Assembly: GCA_964544595.1 (NCBI GenBank)
Contig: CAZJBM010000046.1
Span: 1 to 9,248 of the forward strand
From: JAGBWK01 sp964544595
GTDB taxonomy: Bacteria; Bacteroidota; Bacteroidia; Bacteroidales; Muribaculaceae
Reading direction: 5' to 3'
Length of the DNA stretch: 9,248 nucleotides
Made by a program: the position numbers and the translations under genes. Shown here in pieces: positions 1 to 5,474 of this stretch (positions are counted from its first letter, which is position 1; the number at the start of each line of letters is the position of its first letter). The notes beneath the pieces were generated by a model, which was given only the letters and a program-made list of their open reading frames with translations, ran no database searches and was not told the DNA's origin.

Positions 1-672
1 ATCGACAACATCTTCCGTTTCACTCAGGCAGGTTCGGAGGTATCGGCGCTTCTCGGCCGTATGCCCTCGGCTGTGGGCTATCAGCCTACGCTCGCTTCAG
101 AGATGGGTATGCTTCAGGAGAGAATCACTTCAACGAAGAACGGATCGATCACTTCTGTACAGGCTATTTATGTGCCGGCCGACGACTTGACCGACCCGGC
201 TCCGGCGACCACATTCTCATTCCTCGACGCGACTACCGTGCTTTCGCGTAAAATCGCCGAGCTCGGTATCTACCCCGCCGTCGATCCCCTTGAGTCAACA
301 TCGCGAATCCTCGACCCGAACATCATCGGCGAAGATCACTACAATACAGCCCAGGCGGTTAAGCAGCTTCTCCAGAAGTACAACGAGCTTCAGGATATTA
401 TCGCAATTCTCGGTGTCGACGAGCTCTCTGACGAGGACAAACTCGTCGTGGCCCGCGCGCGCCGCGCACAGCGCTTCCTTTCGCAGCCTTTCCATGTTGC
501 GGAGCAGTTTACCGGCCTTCCGGGCGTGCTCGTGCCTTTGAGCGAGACAATACGCGGCTTCAAGATGATTCTTTCAGGCGAAATGGACGAATATCCCGAG
601 CAGGCGTTCCTCAACGTGGGCACGATTGACGAGGCTATCGAGAAGGGCAAGAAGCTCCTCGCTGAGGTGTAA
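1..672 (+). CDS. atpD: ATP synthase F1 subunit beta, C-terminal part (5' truncated by window)
   Basis: Catalytic beta subunit of the F1 head, which makes or hydrolyses ATP at the alpha/beta interfaces on the cytoplasmic side. The reading frame is open from base 1, so the gene starts upstream of the window; 223 residues are visible, roughly the C-terminal 45% of a normal ~470-510 residue beta. The fragment opens with IDNIFRFTQAGSEVSALLGR, followed by the conserved GYQPTLASEMG and QERITSTKNGSITSVQA stretches and ATTFSFLDATTVLSR. The DELSDED motif (DELSEED loop, the lever contacting gamma) is encoded at 418-438, and the C-terminal helical domain ends with DEAIEKGKKLLAEV. The Walker A and B motifs lie outside the window. 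atpC follows after 101 bp, the expected beta-epsilon pairing. The Met at base 61 is internal, not the start. Identification is secure. Confidence 0.98.
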   Translation: MDNIFRFTQAGSEVSALLGRMPSAVGYQPTLASEMGMLQERITSTKNGSITSVQAIYVPADDLTDPAPATTFSFLDATTVLSRKIAELGIYPAVDPLESTSRILDPNIIGEDHYNTAQAVKQLLQKYNELQDIIAILGVDELSDEDKLVVARARRAQRFLSQPFHVAEQFTGLPGVLVPLSETIRGFKMILSGEMDEYPEQAFLNVGTIDEAIEKGKKLLAEV

Positions 673-743
673 CGACAGTAGCCCCGCGCCGCTCTTCAGA
701 GTTTAGGACTCGTAGCGCGCGCTTCGCGACAGCGACTTTACTT

Positions 744-764
744 ATAACCCATAACTCATAACTT
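744..764 (+). repeat. Three tandem imperfect heptamers in the atpC leader
   Basis: ATAACCC (744-750), ATAACTC (751-757) and ATAACTT (758-764) sit head to tail, ending nine bases before the atpC GTG codon. They differ only at positions 6 and 7 of the unit. They form the A/T-rich stretch that probably serves as the unstructured ribosome-landing leader. The repeat is seen directly; any function is inferred. Confidence 0.6.
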
Positions 765-773
765 TACCAAAAA

Positions 774-1007
774 GTGACACTGAAAATCATATCATCATCC
801 GATGTAGTGTTCGAGGGAACCGTTGACTCGGTCAATCTCCCCGGGCAGAAAGGAAGCTTTACCGTGCTCAATCATCACGCGTCGCTCGTGTCAACTCTCG
901 CGCCCGGCGAAATCCGCTATACGGTCGACGGCCAAGAGCACAAAGTGGCCATAGCAGGTGGTATAGTCGATGTAGACAATAATGTGGTGTCGGTTTGCGT
1001 CAAGTGA
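774..1007 (+). CDS. atpC: ATP synthase F1 subunit epsilon, short form
   Basis: Epsilon sits on the central stalk, binds gamma and couples F1 to the c-ring. The 77-residue product starts MTLKIISSSDVVFEGTVDSV and carries the family core LPGQKGSFTVLNHHASLVSTL and PGEIRYTVDG, which form the N-terminal beta-sandwich. The chain stops where the two C-terminal helices of E. coli epsilon (about 138 residues in total) would begin, so the inhibitory helical domain is absent; short epsilon subunits of about this size are usual in Bacteroidota. The start is GTG at 774: an in-frame stop lies at 759-761 and no ATG precedes the conserved LKII sequence. There is no Shine-Dalgarno motif; the leader is A/T rich with tandem heptamers. 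It follows atpD by 101 bp and precedes atpB by 35 bp. Confidence 0.94.
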   Translation: MTLKIISSSDVVFEGTVDSVNLPGQKGSFTVLNHHASLVSTLAPGEIRYTVDGQEHKVAIAGGIVDVDNNVVSVCVK

Positions 1008-1042
1008 CGAGTTATTATTTAAAGCAACCTCAGTAGCATCCA

Positions 1043-2167
1043 ATGAAAAGACTATTTCAAATATTCGCCATAGTCGTTGCGACAATCTTCGCCGCCACTC
1101 CCGCTGTCAGCGCGGCCGACAAGGAGGATGATGGGAAGAAGTTAGACGTCAAGGAGATCATTTTCGAGCACCTTGGCGACCGCTACGGCTGGGAAGTGCC
1201 TTTCGACCATCACCATTCGATACCGCTGCCTATTATAGTATGGGGCAGCGACGGATTGCACGTTTTCTCCTCGTCGCGCGTGGAGCATGGTGAATACTAT
1301 CAGGATGGCAATGCCGTGTTCTTCATCCCCAAGAAGGGCGAGGATCATCAGGGTAAGGTCGTAGAGGCGGTCGGCGCTAAGCTCGTCGACGGCCAGTTGA
1401 CCGGCGATTACAAGATAGATCGCCCTCTCGACCTTTCGATTACCAAAAACGTGCTTGCGCTATTTATCACCATGATAGTGATGTGCCTCCTCTTCTTCCC
1501 GCTTGTGCGATTCTACAAAAAGAACGGATTCAAGGCTCCGCGCGGCTTCAAGGGCGCGATTGAGGCTCTCATTGACTTCGTGTATGTAGGCGTGATTAAG
1601 GAGACACTGAATGATAAGGCGAGAAAGTTTGCCCCGTTCCTGCTGACGGTGTTCTTTTTCATCTTCGTGATGAACCTCATGGGTTTGATAGTGGTGTTTC
1701 CCGGCGGCGCCAACCTTACCGGCAACATAGCTGTCACGCTTGTGCTCGCCATACTCACCTTTATCGCCACCAACGTCTTCGGCACCAAGCATTATTGGAA
1801 AGAAGTGTTCTGGCCCGATGTGCCACTGTGGCTTAAGTTCCCGATTCCGATCATGCCGATTATCGAGGTGTTTGGCGTGTTCACCAAGCCTGCGGCGTTG
1901 ACGGTGCGTCTATTCGCCAACATGATGGGCGGCCACATGATCGTGATAGTGCTTACGCTCGTGATATTCATTTTCGGCGCCCTTTTCGGGACCGCGATCG
2001 CGGGTGGCACGGCGGTTGTATCGGTGCTTTTCTCGGTGTTCATGCTGCTTATCGATGTTCTCGTCAGCTTCATTCAGGCATTCGTGTTCACCATGCTCTC
2101 CACAATCTTTATCTCCCTCGCTCAGGAAGAACCCCATCATGAGCACAAAGCCGAGGCCCATGCGTGA
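1043..2167 (+). CDS. atpB: ATP synthase F0 subunit a with periplasmic N-terminal domain
   Basis: Subunit a forms the two half-channels that pass ions to the c-ring. The 374-residue product begins with a likely signal peptide (MKRLFQIFAIVVATIFAA, possible cleavage after AVSA, residue 24), then a soluble region of about 105 residues (25-130) rich in charged residues and His, including FDHHHSIPLPIIVWGSDGLHV. E. coli AtpB lacks this part; it is a Bacteroidota trait. Membrane segments begin near residue 134. KPAALTVRLFANMMGGH contains the essential Arg (R289, equivalent to E. coli R210), and SFIQAFVFTMLSTIFISLA is the last helix, with Q345 equivalent to Q252. H298 and D338 occupy the positions of E. 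coli E219 and H245. The tail is His/Glu rich. It follows atpC by 35 bp; atpE begins 142 bp downstream. Confidence 0.96.
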   Translation: MKRLFQIFAIVVATIFAATPAVSAADKEDDGKKLDVKEIIFEHLGDRYGWEVPFDHHHSIPLPIIVWGSDGLHVFSSSRVEHGEYYQDGNAVFFIPKKGEDHQGKVVEAVGAKLVDGQLTGDYKIDRPLDLSITKNVLALFITMIVMCLLFFPLVRFYKKNGFKAPRGFKGAIEALIDFVYVGVIKETLNDKARKFAPFLLTVFFFIFVMNLMGLIVVFPGGANLTGNIAVTLVLAILTFIATNVFGTKHYWKEVFWPDVPLWLKFPIPIMPIIEVFGVFTKPAALTVRLFANMMGGHMIVIVLTLVIFIFGALFGTAIAGGTAVVSVLFSVFMLLIDVLVSFIQAFVFTMLSTIFISLAQEEPHHEHKAEAHA

Positions 2168-2249
2168 TAGTCGCGGATTGGCGCAGGCGAGTGTCCATGT
2201 GATATATAAACCGAATAATAAATTAATCAATAATAAAATGCCAAGTGCG

Positions 2250-2277
2250 GCCCGCATCATAAACGGCGGCATCGGGC
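2250..2277 (+). other. Weak inverted repeat in the atpB-atpE spacer
   Basis: GCCCG (2250-2254) can pair with CGGGC (2273-2277) across an 18-base loop, 32 bases before the atpE start. The 142-bp spacer otherwise holds an A/T-rich stretch (about 2200-2238) and a second A-rich leader before atpE. Short reading frames crossing it have no recognisable product. The stem is short and may be chance. Confidence 0.25.
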
Positions 2278-2294
2278 ATGAAAAATTACCCACT

Positions 2295-2305
2295 AAAAAC
2301 TAAAT
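2295..2305 (+). promoter_or_regulatory. A-rich translation leader motif before atpE
   Basis: AAAAACTAAAT lies four bases before the atpE ATG. The identical 11-mer precedes nuoJ (7171-7181), and a near copy touches the atpF start. There is no GGAGG-like Shine-Dalgarno sequence. Bacteroidota are known to start translation from A/T-rich leaders with little use of Shine-Dalgarno pairing, so this is probably a ribosome-binding leader for the highly translated c subunit. Confidence 0.45.
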
Positions 2306-2309
2306 CATT

Positions 2310-2552
2310 ATGTTCTCTTTGATTTTCTTAGTAGAAGCACTTCAGGGATTTGGCGCAGCAATCGGCGCAAGTATCGCAGCAATCGGCGCAGGTATCGGTA
2401 TCGGCAAAATCGGCTCCTCGGCAATGGAAGCTATCGCTCGTCAGCCTGAAGCAGCCGGCGACATCCGCTCTAACATGATCGTGATCGCCGCTCTCGTCGA
2501 AGGTGTTGCCCTCTTCGCCGTAATCGTCTGCATCCTCGCCCTCTTCCTCTAA
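2310..2552 (+). CDS. atpE: ATP synthase F0 subunit c
   Basis: Proteolipid that assembles into the rotating c-ring in the inner membrane. The 80-residue product has two hydrophobic hairpin helices. Helix 1 carries the glycine packing motif GAGIGIG (G26, G28, G30, G32). The polar loop is ARQPEAAGDIRSN (R44-Q45-P46), which binds gamma and epsilon. Helix 2 holds the ion-binding carboxylate E64 in ALVEGVALFAV. The Gln of sodium-type c subunits is Ile31 here, and the Ser/Thr after the carboxylate are G65 and V66, so proton coupling is the better prediction. The ATG at 2310 is chosen because it begins the family N-terminus and follows an A-rich leader. It is isolated by unusually long spacers (142 bp upstream, 131 bp downstream), which may help it reach the high copy number a c-ring needs. 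Confidence 0.96.
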   Translation: MFSLIFLVEALQGFGAAIGASIAAIGAGIGIGKIGSSAMEAIARQPEAAGDIRSNMIVIAALVEGVALFAVIVCILALFL

Positions 2553-2582
2553 TAAGAAGGCTCTGACTGCCCAACATTCATA

Positions 2583-2614
2583 GAGCCGGGCGACCGTAAA
2601 TCGGTCGGCAGCTC
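2583..2614 (+). promoter_or_regulatory. Stem-loop in the atpE-atpF spacer
   Basis: CGACCG (2591-2596) pairs perfectly with CGGTCG (2602-2607) around a five-base TAAAT loop. GAGC (2583-2586) and GCTC (2611-2614) can extend it across a small asymmetric internal loop. It begins 30 bases after the atpE stop. No T-tract follows, so it does not look like a rho-independent terminator. It may stabilise atpE mRNA or mark a processing site; that role is inferred. Confidence 0.5.
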
Positions 2615-2616
2615 AT

Positions 2617-2658
2617 ATAATTGAACCAATTGTCGGCCGCGCTGTCATGAAATAGCGC
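2617..2658 (+). other. Two further inverted repeats in the atpE-atpF spacer
   Basis: AATTG (2619-2623) and CAATT (2627-2631) flank AAC and extend to seven pairs with one G-U pair (2617-2633). GCGCT (2639-2643) and AGCGC (2654-2658) flank a ten-base loop. Both are short and individually weak, but with the stem at 2591-2607 they make most of the 131-bp spacer foldable, leaving the A-rich stretch before atpF single-stranded. Confidence 0.35.
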
Positions 2659-2672
2659 AGCATGGCATAAAT

Positions 2673-2683
2673 AAAAACTAATT
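2673..2683 (+). promoter_or_regulatory. A-rich translation leader motif before atpF
   Basis: AAAAACTAATT directly abuts the atpF ATG and matches the atpE and nuoJ leader 11-mers at all but one position. No Shine-Dalgarno motif is present. It is probably the ribosome-binding leader of atpF. Confidence 0.4.
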
Positions 2684-3181
2684 ATGGAATTATTCACCCC
2701 TGAATTCGGTTTGATTTTCTGGATGTTCGTGTCCTTCGCGATCATTTTCCTTATCCTATGGAAGTGGGCGTGGCCCGCGATAATGAATATGGTTGATGAG
2801 CGCGCCAATCTTATTGATAAGGGTGTGGAGTACGCTCAAAACGCCAAAAAGCAGCTCGATAACGCTGAGGTAGAAGCCGGCAAGGTGATAGGCGAAGCTC
2901 GCCGCAAGGAAGCCGACATACTCCGCGAGGCCGACCGCATGCGCTCTCAGATTATAGAGGACGCGCGCGCCGACGCCCGCAAGGCTGCCGACAAGGAGCT
3001 TGATCAGGCTAAGCTTCAGATCGAGCAGGCCCGCAAGGAAGCCGAGCAAAATATCCGCGACGAGGTAAGCCAGTTTGCCCTCTCGATCGCCCAGAAGGTT
3101 GTGCGCAACCAGATGGCCGACAAAGGCGCTCAGGCCAAGCTTGTCGACCAGCTGCTTAACGAAATAGAGACGAAAAACTGA
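2684..3181 (+). CDS. atpF: ATP synthase F0 subunit b
   Basis: Peripheral-stalk subunit: a single N-terminal membrane helix plus a long cytoplasmic helix that holds alpha3beta3 stationary through delta. The 165 residues start MELFTPEFGLIFWMFVSFAI, giving a membrane segment at about 7-30, then KWAWPAIMNMVDERANLI, with R40 at the place of the conserved basic residue of E. coli b (R36). Residues 45-150 are an almost uninterrupted charged helix rich in Ala, Glu, Lys and Arg with coiled-coil character (EARRKEADILREADRMRSQ). Length is normal for the family (about 156-170). The ATG at 2684 directly follows an A-rich leader. The stop is 7 bp before atpH, suggesting translational coupling of b and delta, the two stator partners. 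Confidence 0.95.
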   Translation: MELFTPEFGLIFWMFVSFAIIFLILWKWAWPAIMNMVDERANLIDKGVEYAQNAKKQLDNAEVEAGKVIGEARRKEADILREADRMRSQIIEDARADARKAADKELDQAKLQIEQARKEAEQNIRDEVSQFALSIAQKVVRNQMADKGAQAKLVDQLLNEIETKN

Positions 3182-3188
3182 TAACGCG

Positions 3189-3734
3189 ATGAACGACGGT
3201 CTTATCCCACGACGATACGCCAAGGCTCTGCTCAAGTTCGCCCACGAAAAGGGGCAGGACAAAACGCTCTATGCCTTGATGAAGACTCTCTCTGCGAGTT
3301 TCGCAGAGCAGCCCGACCTGTCAACGGTGATGAACAATCCATTTATCCCCGCCGACTCTAAGGCCAAGCTTCTGATGACTGCATCGGGCGCGACCGAAGC
3401 CGACACCTGCTTTGTCGACTTCATCAAGCTCCTCCAGCAGAACAACCGCATAGGCTTTGCCCGCGAAATCGCCTTAGCTTATCTTTCCCTCTATCGTAAG
3501 GCCAACAATATCTATAAAGTCGACATCACGACAGCCGCCGAGTTCCCCGCTACAGAGATGAAGCGCATCAAAGACCTGATCGACAAGCACGTCAAGGGCG
3601 CCGAAGTGGAGTATAGCGAGGCGGTAGACCCCGATCTGATCGGCGGTTTCACCATTGGTATCGACTCAGAGCGTCTCGACGCCTCTATTAAAAATGAATT
3701 GAAACAACTGCGTTTGAAACTACTTAGCAAGTAA
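3189..3734 (+). CDS. atpH: ATP synthase F1 subunit delta
   Basis: Delta caps the F1 head and ties it to subunit b in the stator. The 181-residue product has the N-terminal helical domain beginning GLIPRRYAKALLKFAHEKGQ (the RYAKAL motif), the middle stretch MNNPFIPADSKAKLL, and the C-terminal signature VDPDLIGGFTIGIDSERLDAS followed by IKNELKQLRLKLL. Length agrees with the family (about 175-185). The ATG at 3189 is 7 bp after the atpF stop with no room for a separate leader, so it is probably translated by coupling. A 40-bp gap with a perfect AT-rich inverted repeat separates it from atpA. Confidence 0.95.
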   Translation: MNDGLIPRRYAKALLKFAHEKGQDKTLYALMKTLSASFAEQPDLSTVMNNPFIPADSKAKLLMTASGATEADTCFVDFIKLLQQNNRIGFAREIALAYLSLYRKANNIYKVDITTAAEFPATEMKRIKDLIDKHVKGAEVEYSEAVDPDLIGGFTIGIDSERLDASIKNELKQLRLKLLSK

Positions 3735-3736
3735 GA

Positions 3737-3757
3737 TTTTAAGTTTCTGACTTAAAA
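3737..3757 (+). promoter_or_regulatory. Perfect AT-rich inverted repeat between atpH and atpA
   Basis: TTTTAAGT (3737-3744) and ACTTAAAA (3750-3757) are perfect reverse complements around the loop TTCTG. The element occupies half of the 40-bp gap, begins two bases after the atpH stop and ends 17 bases before the atpA start. It could be an RNA stem near the atpA ribosome site or a dyad bound by a protein. It has no following T-tract and so does not look like a terminator. Confidence 0.5.
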
Positions 3758-3774
3758 CTTCATTAGACATAATT

Positions 3775-5349
3775 ATGATTAATCCCAGCGAGATATCGGA
3801 AGTACTGAAACAGCAGCTCGAAAACGTCAACTCGAAGGTGTCGTTTGAGGAAGTGGGCACCGTGCTCAACGTAGGCGACGGCGTGGCCCACGTCTATGGC
3901 CTCGACAATGTATGCGCCAACGAGCTTGTTGAATTTGAGAACGGCGTCAAGGGCGTGGCCCTCAACCTTGAGGAGAGCAATGTCGGCGTCATCCTGCTCA
4001 ACAATGTCAATAAGGTAACCGAAAACATGACCGTGCGCCGCACCGGCCAGATCGCCTCTATCCAGGTAGGCGACGGGCTTTTCGGCCGCGTGATCAATGT
4101 GCTCGGCGAGCCTATCGACGGCCGCGGCCCTATCGAGGGCGAGCGTCTGCCGATGCCCCTTGAGCGCAAAGCTCCCGGTGTGATTTTCCGCCAGCCCGTT
4201 AACCAGCCGCTCCAGACCGGTATCAAGGCCGTAGACGCCATGGTGCCCATTGGCCGCGGTCAGCGCGAGCTTATCATCGGCGACCGTCAGATCGGTAAAA
4301 CAGCTATCGCTATCGACACTATCATCAATCAGCGCAAAAACTTCGAGGAGGGCAAGCCCGTTTACTGTATCTACGTCGCTATCGGCCAGAAGGCATCGTC
4401 GATCGCCGCGATCGTTGAGACCCTTCGCCAGCATGGAGCCCTCGACTACACCGTAGTGGTCGCAGCCTCGGCTTCCGACTCGGCTTCTATGCGCTATTAC
4501 TCGCCGTTTGCCGGCGTGGCTATCGGCGAATATATCCGCGACACAGGCCGCGACGCCCTTATCGTCTACGACGACCTCTCGAAGCAGGCTGTTGCTTACC
4601 GCGAGATCTCGCTTATCCTCAAGCGCCCTTCGGGCCGCGAGGCTTATCCAGGCGATATATTCTACCTCCACTCGCGTCTGCTCGAACGCGCCGCCAAGAT
4701 TATCGACAACCAGCACGTGGCCTCGATGATGAACGACCTCCCGGCTGTGCTTAAGGACCGCGTCAAAGGCGGCGGCTCGCTCACCGCGCTTCCTATCATC
4801 GAAACCCAGGCGGGCGACGTGTCGGCCTACATCCCGACCAACGTGATTTCAATCACCGACGGCCAGATTTATCTCGAATCGTCGCTTTTCAACCGCGGTA
4901 TCCGTCCCGCTATCAACGTGGGTATCTCAGTGTCGCGTGTGGGCGGTAACGCTCAGATCAAGTCGATGAAGAAGGTGGCAGGTACGCTTAAAATCGACCA
5001 GGCACAGTTCCGCGAGCTCGAATCATTCACCAAATTCGGCGGCGACATCGACCCCGTAACAGCCCGCGTGATCGACCGCGGCCGTAAGAACGAACGCCTC
5101 CTCATTCAGCCCCAGTATCAGCCTTGGCCCGTGGCCGACCAGGTGGCGGTGATATACTGCGGCGTTAACGGTCTTCTTTCCGACGTGCCTCTCGACAAGG
5201 TAGCCGAATTCGAGAAATCGTTCCTTCAGGTGCTCCACGCCAAATATCAGGCCGACGTGCTCGACGTGATCGCCTCGGGTAAGCTTACCGACGAGGTTAC
5301 GGCTAAACTCCGCGAAGTGGCTCAGGAAATCACCTCGCGCTATAAGTAA
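3775..5349 (+). CDS. atpA: ATP synthase F1 subunit alpha
   Basis: Alpha alternates with beta in the F1 hexamer, binds non-catalytic nucleotide and supplies the arginine finger. The 524 residues cover the N-terminal beta-barrel (about 25-95), the nucleotide-binding domain and the C-terminal helical bundle. The P-loop is GDRQIGKT at 169-176, where most alpha subunits read GDRQTGKT; Gly, Lys175 and Thr176 are intact. The ALIVYDDLSKQAVAYRE segment (261-277) holds the Walker B region. GREAYPGDIFYLHSRLLERA (288-307) and IETQAGDVSAYIPTNVISIT are classic. The arginine finger is R388 in GISVSRVGGNAQ. Length is close to E. coli (513). The ATG at 3775 begins MINPSEISEVLKQQLE, the usual N-terminus. An AT-rich dyad precedes it, and a 125-bp spacer with strong stems follows. 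Confidence 0.98.
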   Translation: MINPSEISEVLKQQLENVNSKVSFEEVGTVLNVGDGVAHVYGLDNVCANELVEFENGVKGVALNLEESNVGVILLNNVNKVTENMTVRRTGQIASIQVGDGLFGRVINVLGEPIDGRGPIEGERLPMPLERKAPGVIFRQPVNQPLQTGIKAVDAMVPIGRGQRELIIGDRQIGKTAIAIDTIINQRKNFEEGKPVYCIYVAIGQKASSIAAIVETLRQHGALDYTVVVAASASDSASMRYYSPFAGVAIGEYIRDTGRDALIVYDDLSKQAVAYREISLILKRPSGREAYPGDIFYLHSRLLERAAKIIDNQHVASMMNDLPAVLKDRVKGGGSLTALPIIETQAGDVSAYIPTNVISITDGQIYLESSLFNRGIRPAINVGISVSRVGGNAQIKSMKKVAGTLKIDQAQFRELESFTKFGGDIDPVTARVIDRGRKNERLLIQPQYQPWPVADQVAVIYCGVNGLLSDVPLDKVAEFEKSFLQVLHAKYQADVLDVIASGKLTDEVTAKLREVAQEITSRYK

Positions 5350-5371
5350 AGAGAACAACAATCCAATAAGC

Positions 5372-5413
5372 CGACAGGAGCGGGGGAGAGGTTTCTCCCC
5401 CGGCTCCGAGTCG
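5372..5413 (+). promoter_or_regulatory. Long GC-rich stem-loop in the atpA-atpG spacer
   Basis: The core is GGGGGAGA (5382-5389) paired with TCTCCCCC (5394-5401) around a four-base GGTT loop. It continues outward with GGAGC (5377-5381) to GCTCC (5403-5407) past one bulged G, then CGAC (5372-5375) to GTCG (5410-5413) past small mismatches: about 17 pairs in all. It is the strongest hairpin in the window. The following bases are CTTAAAC, not a T-run, so a classical terminator is unlikely. A partial attenuator, processing site or 3' stabiliser for the atpA message is more plausible. Confidence 0.6.
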
Positions 5414-5425
5414 CTTAAACCGAAA

Positions 5426-5444
5426 TTCGCGCCTTTCGCGCGAA
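5426..5444 (+). promoter_or_regulatory. Second stem-loop in the atpA-atpG spacer
   Basis: TTCGCGC (5426-5432) and GCGCGAA (5438-5444) pair perfectly across the loop CTTTC. It follows the larger stem by 12 bases and lies 30 bases before the atpG start. AATAATAAA follows, so no T-tract. The two stems together occupy half of the 125-bp spacer. Confidence 0.5.
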
Positions 5445-5474
5445 ATAATAAACCAACCCCGCCCCAATAACTAA

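Noticed and set aside
61..672. Met codon at 61 as the true start of atpD
   Set aside because: The frame is open upstream to base 1 and encodes conserved beta-subunit sequence there, so the gene is cut by the window edge.
714..723. 10-bp palindrome AGCGCGCGCT in the atpD-atpC spacer
   Set aside because: A run of alternating GC is palindromic by nature; flanking bases do not extend it and there is no second copy to suggest an operator.
2004..2303. Plus-strand frame overlapping the end of atpB and the atpB-atpE spacer
   Set aside because: Ser/Cys/Arg-rich out-of-frame translation of atpB running into A/T-rich spacer; no family resemblance and no leader of its own.
2616..2623. Bacteroides-type -7 promoter element (TATAATTG against TAnnTTTG) in the atpE-atpF spacer
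   Set aside because: One mismatch in the core, no TTTG at about -33, and the bases also form an inverted repeat; too weak to call a promoter.
3763..4716. Long open frame of 317 codons on the minus strand opposite atpA
   Set aside because: It lies wholly over the highly conserved alpha gene, has no recognisable domain, and is the usual mirror effect of GC-rich, biased codon use.
5372..5413. Rho-independent terminator after atpA
   Set aside because: The stem is strong but is followed by CTTAAAC rather than a T-run, and atpG follows in the same operon, so full termination is unlikely.
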